Numbered from the stretch's first letter, positions 36,152 through 47,829 are shown. The stretch: DNA of 64,000 bases from Luteimonas saliphila (GCF_016774335.1 NZ_JAETWA010000030.1:1-64000); one strand, 5' to 3'. Notes: generated by a model not told the origin, from the letters alone. Program-made: numbers and translations.

Positions 36152-37081
36152 ATGACCAACGTCGAGCTGCTGCACCGCGACCATTCCTTCAACACCATCC
36201 GCGTCGAACACGATGCGTCCAACGACACCCACTGGTGCTACATGCATGCCCAGCAGGCGTTCGCCGACGCGTCCTACCGGGCCTGCTTCTCGCCGAAGAT
36301 GCTGCGCGAGCTTCGGCTGTTCGCCCGACACGCGATCGACACCATCGACCAGGCCGCGAAGGAATCGCCCACGCATCTCGCCCACGTCGTCCTGGGCTCC
36401 GACACCCACGTCTTCAACCTCGGCGGCGACCTGGCGCTGTTCCTGAAGCTGATCCAGGCGCGCGACGGCGACGGCCTGCTGCGCTATGCCAGCGAGTGCG
36501 TCGACAGCATCCACCTGCTGCACAGCCGCATCCACCCCAACGCGCACACCATCGGCCTGGTCGAGGGCGATGCGCTGGGCGGCGGCTTCGAGCTCGCCCT
36601 CGCCTGCCAGACCGTCGTCGCCGAAAAGGGCGTGCAGATGGGCTTCCCGGAAGTGATGTTCGGCCTGTTCCCGGGCATGGGCGCGTACTCGCTGCTGACC
36701 CAGCGCGTCAGCCCGAAGGTCGCCGAGGACATGATGCTGTCCGGGGTGATGTACAGCAGCGACGAATTGCACCGGATGGGCCTGGTCGACGTGCTCGTGC
36801 CCAAGGGCGAAGGCGTTCGCGCGGTGCACGAGATCGTCCGCCAGAACCGGCGGTCGGCCGGCGCGAGGCTGGCGCTGCATCGTGTCCGCGAGGGCGCGAA
36901 TCCGGTCACCCACGAGGAACTGATGCGGATCACCCGGATCTGGGTCGACACCGCCCTGCAGCTCGGCGACCGGCAGTTGCGGACCATGGAACGGCTGGTG
37001 CGTGCGCAGCTCAAGCGGCCGACCGACCAGGACGACGCCACGATCGGCAACGAGGGCGTCGGCGGCCACCGGATGCGCTGA
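36152..37081 (+). CDS. rpfF: RpfF, DSF synthase (enoyl-CoA hydratase/thioesterase)
   Basis: 309 residues. Crotonase-fold enzyme that makes cis-2-unsaturated fatty acid signals from 3-hydroxyacyl-ACP by dehydration and thioester cleavage. Catalytic glutamates at about 147 (GDALGGGFELAL) and 167 (GFPEVMFGLFPGMGAYS) keep the 20-residue spacing of Xanthomonas RpfF (E141/E161). AGGGGA precedes the ATG. C-terminal tail (about 20 residues after QLKRPT) is longer than in Xanthomonas. Convergent with rpfC, only 40 bases apart, the typical layout. Also carries FNLGGDLALFLKL, conserved in the family. Confidence 0.97.
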   Translation: MTNVELLHRDHSFNTIRVEHDASNDTHWCYMHAQQAFADASYRACFSPKMLRELRLFARHAIDTIDQAAKESPTHLAHVVLGSDTHVFNLGGDLALFLKLIQARDGDGLLRYASECVDSIHLLHSRIHPNAHTIGLVEGDALGGGFELALACQTVVAEKGVQMGFPEVMFGLFPGMGAYSLLTQRVSPKVAEDMMLSGVMYSSDELHRMGLVDVLVPKGEGVRAVHEIVRQNRRSAGARLALHRVREGANPVTHEELMRITRIWVDTALQLGDRQLRTMERLVRAQLKRPTDQDDATIGNEGVGGHRMR

Positions 37082-37121
37082 CCCGCGTTTCGACCGGATC
37101 GGTCGTGGGCGCCGCGCCGTT

Positions 37122-39272
37122 TCAGGCGTCGGCGTCGGCCTTGAGCGGAACCAGATCGCCCTGTTCGCGCAGGGCGGCCAGCGCGTGTTCCAGTTGCTGG
37201 CGCATCCGGTTGCTCATGCCCTGCCATTCGCGGACCAGTTGCTCGACCGGCATGCGCATGCCGGCCGAGGCCGTCTCGCTCAGCCGCATCGCGCCCATGT
37301 TCGCGGCGGTTCCCTTGAGCGCATGGCAGACGTCGCGGAACTCGTCCCAGCGGCCCTCGCCGCCCGTCGATTCGATGTCGGCGATGCACTTGCGTGCGTC
37401 GCGCGCGCACTCGGCGAGGAAGCGCTGCACGAACTCCTCGCCCAGGCCCATCTCCCGCAGCTCGTCGAGGATGTGCTTGGACACCACCGTCTGCGGCACC
37501 TCGCCCGCGGGCGGCGCCTGCTCGGCCGGGAACGCGATGTCCGCGTTGCCCTCGGCGATCTCGGCCAGCTTCTGCAGCAGGCGGTCGACCGCGATCGGCT
37601 TGGTGAGGTAGGCGAAGGCGCCGGCACGCTCGCACTCGGCCTGCGCCTCGCTCGTCGCGTCGGCGCTGAGCACGATGAACGGCGTGCGCCTGCGCCCGGC
37701 CTCCATGAATCGGGCCTGCTTGATCACTTCCAGGCCGCTGATGCCGGGCATGTGCAGGTCGGTGACGACCGCATCGAACTGCTGGTTCTCGATCGCGTCG
37801 AGGATGTCCTCGCCTGCGTTGACGATGAAGGCCCGGTGCCCGGCCTTCTCCAGCAGCTTGCGCATCACCATCAGGTTGGCCGGCTGGTCGTCGCCGACCA
37901 GGATCCGCAGCGAACGCACGCGAGCGCGGTGGCGCACGAACGGATCGGCGAAGGCGATGACGTTGTCCTGCCCGCGGCCTTCCGGCTCGGCCTGCACCTC
38001 GGCCAGACGCAGCGGCAGGTCGACGCGGAAATGCGAACCCACGCCGACTTCGCTTTCCGCGGCGATCGTACCGTCCAGCAGTTCGGTCAACGCCTTGGCG
38101 ATGGTGGTGCCCAGGCCGGTGCCGCCGAAGCGACGACCGCGGCCGGACTCCACCTGCTCGAAGGCGTCGAAGATGCGCTCGAGCGCCGGCGCCGGGATGC
38201 CGATGCCGGTGTCGCGCACCGAGAAGCGCAACGTCGCATGCTCCCCCGCCGTCTCCTGCAGCAGGGACACATCCAGCGAGACCTGCCCCTCCTCGGTGAA
38301 CTTGATGGCGTTCGAGAGCAGGTTGAGCAGGATCTGACGCAGGTGGTTGGCGTCGCTGTGCAGCAGGTCCGGCACGTCCTTGCCGATGTTCAGCTCCAGC
38401 GCCAGCCCCTTGGACTGGGCACCGGGCAGCAGCATCACGTGGATGCCCTTGAGCTGCTCGCGCAACGAGAAATCGGTGTCGATGCGGTTGAAACGGCCCG
38501 CCTCGATCGCGGACAGGTTGAGCACGTCGTCGACCAGCAGTTGCAGCGAGCGCGCGGAGGTCTGGATGACCTGGGCGCTGTCGCGCTGGTCGACGTCGAG
38601 TTTCGAGGACATCAGCAGCTCGGACATGCCGACGATGCCGTTCAACGGCGTCCGGAATTCATGGCTCATGTTGGCCAGGAAGCGGCTCTTGGCCTCGCTC
38701 GCCGCCTTGGCGGCCTCGGTTGCGGCGATCAGCGCGCGCAACAACGAGATCAGGTACAGCGGGATCGCGATCAGGCCGATCACCAGACCCCAGCCCAGCC
38801 ACGCGTTGGCCTGCCAGTACGGGGTGGACAGCACAACGGTCGAGAAGGTGAACACGGCGAAGCCGATCGCGGTGTACAGGTAGCGCGGCCCGTAGCGCAG
38901 GCCGTTGCCGATCGTGACCCACAGCAGGATGACGTACATCGGCGCAAGCTTCTCGCCGAGCAGGTACATGCCGGTACCCATCAGCGCGTTGTCGATCACC
39001 ATGCCCAGCACGCGGCGCGGGTGCGATATGCCGGGACTGGCGACGATCCAGGCGAGGATGCCGAAGGCGATGACGAAATCGACCGCCAGGATTGTGCGCG
39101 AGGCGGCCAGCGGCCGCGCCAGCGCGGGATCCGCCCCGAACGCGAAATGCAGGTACAGGTAGACGACCGCGAGCATCACCACGCGCACGCTGGCCTGCCC
39201 GTGCTCGCTGTCCGGGCGCCCGGACAGGCGACCCCGGACCAGGTCGTACAGCGGGGCCGTGCGGCTATTCAA
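37122..39272 (-). CDS. rpfC: RpfC, hybrid sensor histidine kinase for DSF
   Basis: 716 residues from a TTG at 39272 (the first 60 codons of the open frame are upstream sequence within rpfG). N-terminal sensor with five membrane helices (about residues 27-180), then HisKA with [16 protein letters not shown] (His204), HATPase with NAIKFT and DTGIG boxes, receiver domain with [12 protein letters not shown] (Asp505) and LTKPI, and C-terminal Hpt domain [10 protein letters not shown] (His650). Spacing of His, Asp and Hpt is 6 to 7 residues offset from Xanthomonas RpfC. Senses DSF and phosphorylates RpfG. Start overlaps the rpfG stop by 8 bases; GAGGG lies before it. Confidence 0.95.
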   Translation of the reverse strand: MNSRTAPLYDLVRGRLSGRPDSEHGQASVRVVMLAVVYLYLHFAFGADPALARPLAASRTILAVDFVIAFGILAWIVASPGISHPRRVLGMVIDNALMGTGMYLLGEKLAPMYVILLWVTIGNGLRYGPRYLYTAIGFAVFTFSTVVLSTPYWQANAWLGWGLVIGLIAIPLYLISLLRALIAATEAAKAASEAKSRFLANMSHEFRTPLNGIVGMSELLMSSKLDVDQRDSAQVIQTSARSLQLLVDDVLNLSAIEAGRFNRIDTDFSLREQLKGIHVMLLPGAQSKGLALELNIGKDVPDLLHSDANHLRQILLNLLSNAIKFTEEGQVSLDVSLLQETAGEHATLRFSVRDTGIGIPAPALERIFDAFEQVESGRGRRFGGTGLGTTIAKALTELLDGTIAAESEVGVGSHFRVDLPLRLAEVQAEPEGRGQDNVIAFADPFVRHRARVRSLRILVGDDQPANLMVMRKLLEKAGHRAFIVNAGEDILDAIENQQFDAVVTDLHMPGISGLEVIKQARFMEAGRRRTPFIVLSADATSEAQAECERAGAFAYLTKPIAVDRLLQKLAEIAEGNADIAFPAEQAPPAGEVPQTVVSKHILDELREMGLGEEFVQRFLAECARDARKCIADIESTGGEGRWDEFRDVCHALKGTAANMGAMRLSETASAGMRMPVEQLVREWQGMSNRMRQQLEHALAALREQGDLVPLKADADA

Positions 39273-40413
39273 TGCCCGGTACCCTCGCCGCGGTCGGATA
39301 GCGCTGGCAGATCTCATCGATCCGCCCACGGCTCTGCAGCAGCGCCGCCGCGCATGCGGGATCGAACAGCTTGCCCGACTGCTCTTCGATGTAGGCCAGC
39401 GCCTCGTCGATGCTCCAGGCCCGCTTGTAGGGACGCTTGGACACCAGCGCATCGAACACGTCGGCGACGGCGACGATACGTGCCTCGATCGGGATCTGGT
39501 CGCCTGCCAGCCCGTCTGGGTAACCGCTGCCGTCGAAACGCTCCTGGTGGTGCAACGCGATGGTCGCGCCCATCTGGATGAAACGGTTCTGGCTGCCGGT
39601 GAGCAGGTCGTAGCCGATCCGGGGATGCTCGCGCATCAAGGCGGTCTCGGCCTCGTCGAGCGGGCCGGGCTTGAGCAGCACCGAGTCCGGGATCGCGATC
39701 TTGCCGATGTCGTGCAGGGGCGCGGCCAGTTCGATCATCCGCACTTCGTCCTCGAACATCCCCAGCTGCTCGGCGATCAGGCCGGCGATCGCGGCCAGCC
39801 GCGCGAGGTTGGCGCTGGTGCCGGAATCGCGGTACTCGATCGCGCGCGCCAGCCGGTGCAGGGTCTCGCGCTCGCGCTCCTCCACCTCGTGCATGCTCGA
39901 AAGCAGGCGCTGCTCCAGCGAGAGCGCGCGTTGCTTGATCGACTCGGACTGCTGGCGCAGCTGCAGCAGGTTGCGGCAGCGCGCCCTCAGCTCGCGTGGG
40001 CGCACGGGCTTGACCAGGAAATCGATGACCCCGGCGTCGAGCGCGGCCTGCCGGATCGGCTCGTCGCCGACCACGGTGACCAGCACGATCGGCACGTCGC
40101 GGTGGAGCAGCGGCTTGCGGAAGCGGCGCGCGAACTCCAGCCCGTCGATCACCGGCATGCGGTAGTCGAGCAGCAGCAGGTCCGGGCGGTTCTCCTCGCA
40201 CCAGCGCAACGCCGCCTGGGGATCGCCGAAGTCGAGCACTTCCAGCTCGGGACTGATGTCCTCGAGGATGTGCCGCAACATGGTGCGGGCGGATGTCTGG
40301 TCGTCGACGATGACGATGTTCATGTGCTCGGCGGGTCCCGGGGGCGACGGGTCGGGTCGTCCGCTGTGGGACCGCCGCCTGATGGAATAATCGTAAGCAA
40401 GTCCTGTGCCCAA
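39265..40413 (-). CDS. rpfG: RpfG, response regulator with HD-GYP c-di-GMP phosphodiesterase
   Basis: 382 residues from TTG at 40413, chosen because AGGAGG lies 8 bases upstream. Receiver domain [20 protein letters not shown]... with phosphoacceptor Asp about 83 ([13 protein letters not shown]) and the Lys in [14 protein letters not shown] domain with [10 protein letters not shown] (HD) and [15 protein letters not shown] (GYP), intact metal and active-site residues. Hydrolyses c-di-GMP after phosphorylation by RpfC. First gene of the rpfG-rpfC operon; Xanthomonas rpfH, which separates them there, is missing. Confidence 0.96.
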   Translation of the reverse strand: MGTGLAYDYSIRRRSHSGRPDPSPPGPAEHMNIVIVDDQTSARTMLRHILEDISPELEVLDFGDPQAALRWCEENRPDLLLLDYRMPVIDGLEFARRFRKPLLHRDVPIVLVTVVGDEPIRQAALDAGVIDFLVKPVRPRELRARCRNLLQLRQQSESIKQRALSLEQRLLSSMHEVEERERETLHRLARAIEYRDSGTSANLARLAAIAGLIAEQLGMFEDEVRMIELAAPLHDIGKIAIPDSVLLKPGPLDEAETALMREHPRIGYDLLTGSQNRFIQMGATIALHHQERFDGSGYPDGLAGDQIPIEARIVAVADVFDALVSKRPYKRAWSIDEALAYIEEQSGKLFDPACAAALLQSRGRIDEICQRYPTAARVPGIE

Positions 40414-40427
40414 GTCGGCTCCCTCCT
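40411..40427 (-). promoter_or_regulatory. Perfect Shine-Dalgarno setting the rpfG TTG start
   Basis: AGGAGG (40422-40427) and GAGCCGAC precede TTG at 40411-40413. This site selects the start and rules out the ATG at 40323, which lacks a good site and would drop the first part of the receiver-flanking segment. Confidence 0.75.
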
Positions 40428-40588
40428 GTTGTGCGACCTGGTACACGAAATGAACGGGAATCCGCCCGTCCGCAGGTCACAAGCTGACCGAATCATGCCC
40501 TAAATGCGCAGGTTTTGCGCCCGCCGTCCCGCGTCCGGGAATACCAAGTCGGGCGCGATCCGCGGCCGAGCCTGCCCGCGCACCGACG

Positions 40589-42112
<1,524 letters not shown>

Positions 42113-42165
42113 GTGGGGAGTCTGGAGTCTTCGGGAATCGGGAATCGGGACAGCCTAAAGGGTTT

Positions 42166-42247
42166 GTCATCCCGAGCGGAGCGAGGGATCCGGTTTCAGC
42201 CGCGTCGAGCCGGTCCGGGCGGGATCCCTCCCTGCGGTCGGGACGAC
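42166..42247. repeat. Dispersed inverted-repeat element between prfB and lysS
   Basis: Arms GTCATCCCGAGCGGAGCGAG (42166-42191) and a near-complement (42222-42247) pair at 22 of 26 positions. It resembles the widespread GTCATCCCGAGCG...GAGGGATC intergenic repeat. Short tandem GGGAATC units precede it. Confidence 0.7.
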
Positions 42248-42328
42248 AGATTCGGTCGGCCCCTGCCAGTGGCCCGGTCCCTGCCAGCTTCAGCGCTTGC
42301 GACACGCCCCATCGCCCGCCGCCACGGA

Positions 42329-43457
42329 TCAGACGGCGTCGATGCGTTTGGAACCGGCCTCGAGCCCGGATTTGAGGCTGGCTTCCACGAACTCGTCGAG
42401 GTCGCCGTCGAGCACCTTCTGCGTATCGCTGCGCTCGATGCCGGTGCGCAGGTCCTTGATCCGGCTCTGGTCGAGCACGTAGTTGCGGATCTGGCTGCCC
42501 CAGCCGATGTCGGACTTGGTGGCCTCCACCGCGTCGCGCTCGGCGTTGCGCTTCTGGATCTCCAGCTCGTACAGCTTCGCCGCCAGCATCTTCATCGCCG
42601 TGTCGCGGTTGGAATGCTGGCTGCGCCCGGTCTGGCAGGCGACCACGATGCCGGTCGGCACGTGGGTGATGCGCACCGCCGATTCGGTCTTGTTGACGTG
42701 CTGGCCGCCGGCCCCCGAGGAGCGGTAGACGTCGGTCTTCAGGTCCGCCGGATTGATCTCGATGTCGATGTTGTCGTCCACCTCGGGCGAGACGAACACC
42801 GAGGTGAAGCTGGTGTGGCGGCGGTTGTCGGAATCGAACGGCGACTTGCGCACCAGCCGGTGCACCCCGGTCTCGGTCTTCAGCCAGCCGTAGGCGTAGT
42901 CGCCCTCCACCCGCACGGTGGCCGACTTGATGCCCGCCACCTCGCCGCCGCTGACCTCCATCAGCTCGGTCTTCCAGCCGCGCGACTCGGCCCAGCGCAG
43001 GTACATGCGCAGCAGCATCTCGGCCCAGTCCTGCGCCTCGGTGCCGCCGGCACCGGCCTGGATGTCGACGAAGGCGTTGGTCGCGTCCATCTCGCCGGAG
43101 AACATGCGCTGGAATTCCAGCTTGTCGACCTCGCCGGCATGGCGCTCGACGTCGTCGACCACTGCCTGCGCGGTGTCCTCGTCGTCCTCGGCCTCGGCCA
43201 GGTCCAGCAATTCGCCGGCGCCGGCCAGGCCCTCGGTCAGGCTGCGGATGCCGTTGACGGTCTTGTCGAGGAGCGAACGCTCGCGGCCCAGCGCCTGCGC
43301 CCGCGCGGGATCGTTCCAGATGTCGGGGTTCTCGAGCTCGCGCTCGACTTCCTCCAGGCGTTCGCGCTTGACGTCGTAGTCAAAGAAACCCCCTGAGCGC
43401 ATCCAGCCGACCGGTCAGGTCGGCGATGCGCTGGCGCACGGGATTGAGTTCGATCAT
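42329..43457 (-). CDS. prfB: Peptide chain release factor 2 (programmed +1 frameshift)
   Basis: 375 residues after frameshift. The ATG at 43457 begins [18 protein letters not shown]; codon 26 is an in-frame TGA (43380-43382) and reading resumes one base later at GAC. Release motif SPFDSDNR and the catalytic GGQ ([14 protein letters not shown]) are intact. RF2 recognises UGA and UAA; when RF2 is scarce the ribosome slips and makes more. Located just upstream of lysS on the same strand with a repeat between. Confidence 0.97.
43379..43394 (-). promoter_or_regulatory. RF2 autoregulatory +1 frameshift site
   Basis: AGGGGG-TTT-CTT-TGA-C: an internal Shine-Dalgarno-like AGGGGG three bases before the CTT slip codon and a TGA C stop context, identical in form to the classic RF2 site. 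Confidence 0.97.
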
Positions 43458-43532
43458 ATCCGTCGAGCCTGCATTGCCAAAAAATGGGATTCTAGCAATC
43501 TTCCTTCGCGATACGCGGAGCCGGGACACCCG

Positions 43533-45440
43533 ATGGGCATGCGAACGCAACCGAACCTCAGCCGCCTTGCCACGAGCCTGCTTGCGCTGGCGCTTTCCCT
43601 GGCGTACGTGCCGCAGGTGGCCGCACAGGCGCCTTACGAGTTGCACCCGGACGCCCGACGCTGCTACCAGTTGCGCCAAAGCGATCCGGAGGCGGCGGCG
43701 CAACTCGCGGCGGAACGACTCGCCGGCGGTGGGCTGGCCCCTCCGGACGAGCTCGTGTTCGAGGCGTGCCGCGCCGTCTCGCGAGCGTTGATGGGCGATC
43801 GCGACGCCGCCCTGGCCGGTGTCGAGGCGGTCGAGGCGCTGTTGGCATCGCATCCGATGCCGACCGGTTTCGAACTGCGCGCACTGTCCAATGCGGGCGC
43901 GACGCTGCAGCTGGCGGGTGACATCACCGGCGCGCTGAACATGCACGAACGCGCTCTTCGCGCTGCCGCGCGCGAGGACGCCTGGGAGGCGCAGGTCGTT
44001 TCCCTGGTCAACATCGCGCTGCTGCATGGCGAGGAGCTGGCCGCCTACCAGCAGGCCGAAAACCTGTTCGCACAGGCAGCGGAGATCGATGACGCCCATG
44101 GCAGCGGCAAGGCGATCGTGTCCTACAACCGCGGCCTGAACTACCTGCGGATGGATCGCCGCGACGACGCGCACGCGCAGTTCGCGCTGGCGCTCGCGGC
44201 CGCGCGCTCGGCCAACGAAAGGATGCTGCTCGACCGCGCCCAGGCCGAACTGCTGGCGCTGGACGCCGGGCCCGGCGCGCGCGCCGGCCTCAGACGCCTG
44301 ATCGGGCAACAGCGCAAGGCAGGCGACGTGTCCGGAGCGGCGCGCAGCGCGCTGCTGCAGGCGCAACTCGCGCTCGATGCGGGCGACGCCGGGCTCGCGA
44401 TCGAGGACGTGGACAGGGCGTTGTCGCTGCTGCCGGACAGCACGTTCCAGACCGAGCGTCGCGACGCCCACGCGCTGCGGACCGCGGCCCTGGCGGCCCA
44501 GGGCCGTTGGCGCGAGGCATACCAGGCGAACGCCCGGATGCACGACGAGCAACTCGATCGCCTGCGCACCAACCAGCTCGCGAGCATGGCCAGGATCCAG
44601 GCGACGCTGGTGGACGAGCACAACCGCGACGAGCTCGCGCTCGCAAGGCAGCAGCGCGAGGTCAGCGCGCTGCAGGCCACGCACGAGCGGCGACAGCGCA
44701 ACCTGGCGTTCGGAGCGCTGGCCGTGCTGGTCCTGCTGGCCATCGGTTTCTTCGCATACCAGCGCCGGGTGACGCGACGGCTGCGCAGGTTGAGTACCCG
44801 CGACAGCCTGACCAAGCTGCTCAACCGCCACGCCGCGGGCAAGCGGCTCAATGCCATGGTGCCCGTGCGGGTCGATGCCGGCGACGCGCGGGCGGTGATC
44901 TTCCTGATCGACATCGACGGCTTCAAGGCGATCAACGACCGCCATGGCCACGACGCCGGCGACGCCGCACTGATCACCGTCGCCAGGACCCTGGTCGCGG
45001 CCTGCGGTCCCGACGCGGTGGTGGCACGCTGGGGTGGCGAGGAATTCCTGGTCGGCGAGCGCGGGCTGGATCGCGCCGGGGCCGGACAGACCGCCGACCG
45101 CCTCCGCCGCGCGATTTCCGGCGCCACGGTCGGTGGCGGCGTGGGCACGGTGACGGTGTCGATCGGCTTCGCGGCCGCGCCCGTGTTTCCGGCGCCGGGC
45201 AGCGCCGCGTCGGGAGCGGCTGCGGGGCACTGGCCGGACGCCGTCATCCTTGCCGACCGCGCGCTCTACGCCGCCAAGCGCGGCGGTCGCGACACGTGGG
45301 TCGGGCTGTGGGGTCGCGCCGGCGCGCCGGCCGCCATCGACGACGTCCTCGAGGAGCCCGGCGCGGCGATCGCCGATGGCGACGTGCTGCTCTCCGCCGG
45401 ACGCCCCGGCTTCGCATGGCCGCGGGCGGACGCGGGGTAA
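43533..45440 (+). CDS. Membrane diguanylate cyclase with periplasmic TPR-like region
   Basis: 635 residues. Signal/anchor at about residues 10-32 (LLALALSLAYVPQVAAQ), a long Ala-rich helical TPR-like periplasmic region to about residue 390, one membrane helix (LAFGALAVLVLLAIGFFAY) and a cytoplasmic GGDEF domain with GGEEF at 501-505 (WGGEEFLV), so c-di-GMP synthesis is expected. No RxxD inhibitory site lies upstream of the GGEEF. Divergent from prfB and 132 bases before the convergent rpfD-like gene. Likely provides a counter-activity to RpfG in this locus. Confidence 0.9.
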   Translation: MGMRTQPNLSRLATSLLALALSLAYVPQVAAQAPYELHPDARRCYQLRQSDPEAAAQLAAERLAGGGLAPPDELVFEACRAVSRALMGDRDAALAGVEAVEALLASHPMPTGFELRALSNAGATLQLAGDITGALNMHERALRAAAREDAWEAQVVSLVNIALLHGEELAAYQQAENLFAQAAEIDDAHGSGKAIVSYNRGLNYLRMDRRDDAHAQFALALAAARSANERMLLDRAQAELLALDAGPGARAGLRRLIGQQRKAGDVSGAARSALLQAQLALDAGDAGLAIEDVDRALSLLPDSTFQTERRDAHALRTAALAAQGRWREAYQANARMHDEQLDRLRTNQLASMARIQATLVDEHNRDELALARQQREVSALQATHERRQRNLAFGALAVLVLLAIGFFAYQRRVTRRLRRLSTRDSLTKLLNRHAAGKRLNAMVPVRVDAGDARAVIFLIDIDGFKAINDRHGHDAGDAALITVARTLVAACGPDAVVARWGGEEFLVGERGLDRAGAGQTADRLRRAISGATVGGGVGTVTVSIGFAAAPVFPAPGSAASGAAAGHWPDAVILADRALYAAKRGGRDTWVGLWGRAGAPAAIDDVLEEPGAAIADGDVLLSAGRPGFAWPRADAG

Positions 45441-45572
45441 GCGGCTGTCGCCCGTACCGGTCGGGCCCGTCCCAGCGCGCCGGGGAACCGTGGTGACGCA
45501 GCTTGGCACCTGGCGCCGGCGGACCCGGGAGCGGCGCGGCCCGGAGCCTCGCACGCCCGCCTAGTGGCGCCC

Positions 45573-46451
45573 TCAGGCCTCGCCCAGGCGCTCGCGAAGC
45601 CCGGCACGGTAGCGACGGCTGGCCGGAAGCACGGTGCCGTCGTCGAGATGCACGCGCGCGTCGCCCGTGTCGAGCGGCTCGATCGAGGCCAGGCGATCGA
45701 GATTGACCATGTAGCTGCGGTGGATGCGCAGGAACCGCGCCGGATCGAGCCGGGCCTCGATCCCCGCGATGGTGCTGCGCAGTGGGTAGTCGTGGCCGCG
45801 CACGCGCAGGTTCACGTAGTTGCCCGAGGCCTGCAGCCACTCGATGTCGCCGGCCGCGACCAGGAACTCGCGCCCGAGCTTGCGCACCAGGAAGCGGTCC
45901 GGCCGCTCCACCGATTCCACCGCGGGCGCGTCGTCGGGCGCGGCGAGGAAGCTGGCCTCGCCCTGCAGCCGGCGCAGCAACAGGCGATAGAGCTCGATGA
46001 TCAGCACGATGCCCGCGTAGGAACGCACGTCCTTGAGGTACTCGTAGAACAGTTCGCGCGGCCAGGGGCCGAAATCGTAGTCCACGCCCTGGGAGCGGTA
46101 GGCCAGGACGCGCAGCCCGACCATGCCGAGCACGTGCGCCAGCGATACCGCCACGCTGGCGGCCACGTGCAGCGGCAGCCGCTGCCGCCAGTTGTCCCAA
46201 TGGGTCGGCCAGCGCCGGGTGAACCCTGCGATCAGCGGGATCAGCACGGCCCACAGGATCGCGCTGCTGCCCTCCCAGACGGCCGGCTCCCACAGCGGCA
46301 CCCTGCCCGGCTGCGAGCGGTTGAGATCGATCCAGGTGGTGACGGTGTTGCCGACAGCGTTGGAGGCCAGGATCGCGGCGAAGATGCCGGCCTCCACCCA
46401 CGGTCGCCAGGGAAGATAGCGCTCGTAGGCGGTCCGCGTGGTGGGCTGCAT
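45573..46451 (-). CDS. rpfD: LytTR-domain membrane protein, RpfD-like
   Basis: 292 residues. Four N-terminal hydrophobic helices (about residues 18-35, 63-78, 93-115, 142-160) and a C-terminal LytTR DNA-binding domain (about 190-285: FLVRKLGREFLVAAGDIEWL, SGNYVNLRVRGHDYPLRST, LDPARFLRIHRSYMVNLDRL). Without a receiver domain it may be a membrane-bound transcription factor. Position within the rpf gene order and domain type match RpfD of Xanthomonas; exact orthology is inferred. Convergent with the GGDEF gene, divergent from the acyltransferase. Confidence 0.85.
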   Translation of the reverse strand: MQPTTRTAYERYLPWRPWVEAGIFAAILASNAVGNTVTTWIDLNRSQPGRVPLWEPAVWEGSSAILWAVLIPLIAGFTRRWPTHWDNWRQRLPLHVAASVAVSLAHVLGMVGLRVLAYRSQGVDYDFGPWPRELFYEYLKDVRSYAGIVLIIELYRLLLRRLQGEASFLAAPDDAPAVESVERPDRFLVRKLGREFLVAAGDIEWLQASGNYVNLRVRGHDYPLRSTIAGIEARLDPARFLRIHRSYMVNLDRLASIEPLDTGDARVHLDDGTVLPASRRYRAGLRERLGEA

Positions 46452-46602
46452 GCGCGCATTCTAGAGGGGCGGGACGACACCGCGGCTGCGGTTCGTCCCG
46501 CGTGGCCGCGATCCGTCCCCGCTGCCGGTCGCGCGGTCACTCCGGCCTTGGCATGCGTGCCGTGGCGCGCAGGCTGTACCGACTTTCCAACGGAAGCCGC
46601 CA

Positions 46603-47829
46603 ATGCCACGCCGCCACGATCTCGACTGGGTCCGCGTCTGCGCCTTCGCCCTGCTTGTTCTGTACCACGTCGGCATGTACTACGTGACCTGGGAATGGCA
46701 TGTCGACAGCCCGTACGCCAGCCCCGCGCTGGAGCCGTTCATGATGCTGAGCTCGCCCTGGCGGCTCGGCCTGCTGTTCCTCGTCTCCGGCGCCGCGACG
46801 GCGTTCCTGCTCGGCAAGGCCCGTGCGGAAGCGACCCGCGACGGCGGCCGGATCCGCTTTCTCGGGCCGCGTTCGTGGCGGCTGCTGGTGCCGTTGCTGT
46901 TCGGCATGCTGGTGATCGTGCCGCCGCAGTCCTACTACGAGGTCGTGGACAAGCTGCCGGGCGGCTACCACGACGGCTACCTCGCGTTCTGGGGCCGCTA
47001 CCTGGCGGCCGACGGCAGCTTCTGCCGGGGCGACGACTGCCTGATCCTGCCGACCTGGAACCACCTGTGGTTCGTCGCCTACCTGTGGGTGTACACGGTC
47101 GTGCTGTGGCTGCTGGCACGGTGCGTTCCCGGAGCGCTGGAGGGTGCCGGAGTCCGGCTGGCGGCGGGCCTGTCGTCCGGGATCGGCATCCTGCTCTGGC
47201 CGATCACGTTCTTCGCCCTCGCCCGGGTGGCGCTGATCGGCATCTTCGATTCCACCCACGCGCTGGTCGACGACTGGTACAACCACGTCCAGTACTTCGC
47301 CCTCTTCCTGCTCGGCTTCTCGATCGCGCGCGCGGAGGCGGTCTGGGACGCGATGTTCCGCCGGCGCTGGCTGGCGCTCGTGCTGTGGCTGGGAAGCTGG
47401 CTGGCGGTGGTCGCCTATTTCCACCAGTTCAGGGAGATCGCGCCGCCGCAGGCCCTGCGCCTGGCGATGCGCGCGGCCTGGGGCCTGAACCAGTGGTGCG
47501 CGATCGTCGCCATCCTCGGCTTCGCGCGGCACTGGGCGCCGGGCGACAGTCCGGCCCTGCGCTACCTGTCGCAGGCCATCTTCCCGGTCTACATCCTGCA
47601 CCAGACGGTCATCGTGCTGCTGGCCTACCACGCCAGGCCGCTCGACCTGCCGCCGCTGCTGGAAGGCCCGTTGCTGGTGGTGCTGACCTTCGGCCTGTGC
47701 TTCGCCGGCTACGAGGCGATCCGCCGGATCCCGCCGCTGCGCCCGTTGTTCGGGTTGAAGTACCGCGACCCGGCGCGGGTGGGGGCGGCAACGACAGCGT
47801 CGACGCGAAGCGCGACCAACGGCCGTTGA
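46603..47829 (+). CDS. Acyltransferase family 3 membrane protein
   Basis: 408 residues with about ten hydrophobic helices. Begins RRHDLDWVRVCAFALLVLYHVGM, the acyltransferase-3 motif with His at the first helix, and SPWRLGLLFLVSGAATAFLLG; further AYLWVYTVVLWLLA and QAIFPVYILHQTVIVLLAYH. Members transfer acyl groups to surface glycans or glucans; the acceptor is unknown. Start ATG at 46603. Divergent from rpfD with a 150-base promoter region between. Confidence 0.8.
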   Translation: MPRRHDLDWVRVCAFALLVLYHVGMYYVTWEWHVDSPYASPALEPFMMLSSPWRLGLLFLVSGAATAFLLGKARAEATRDGGRIRFLGPRSWRLLVPLLFGMLVIVPPQSYYEVVDKLPGGYHDGYLAFWGRYLAADGSFCRGDDCLILPTWNHLWFVAYLWVYTVVLWLLARCVPGALEGAGVRLAAGLSSGIGILLWPITFFALARVALIGIFDSTHALVDDWYNHVQYFALFLLGFSIARAEAVWDAMFRRRWLALVLWLGSWLAVVAYFHQFREIAPPQALRLAMRAAWGLNQWCAIVAILGFARHWAPGDSPALRYLSQAIFPVYILHQTVIVLLAYHARPLDLPPLLEGPLLVVLTFGLCFAGYEAIRRIPPLRPLFGLKYRDPARVGAATTASTRSATNGR

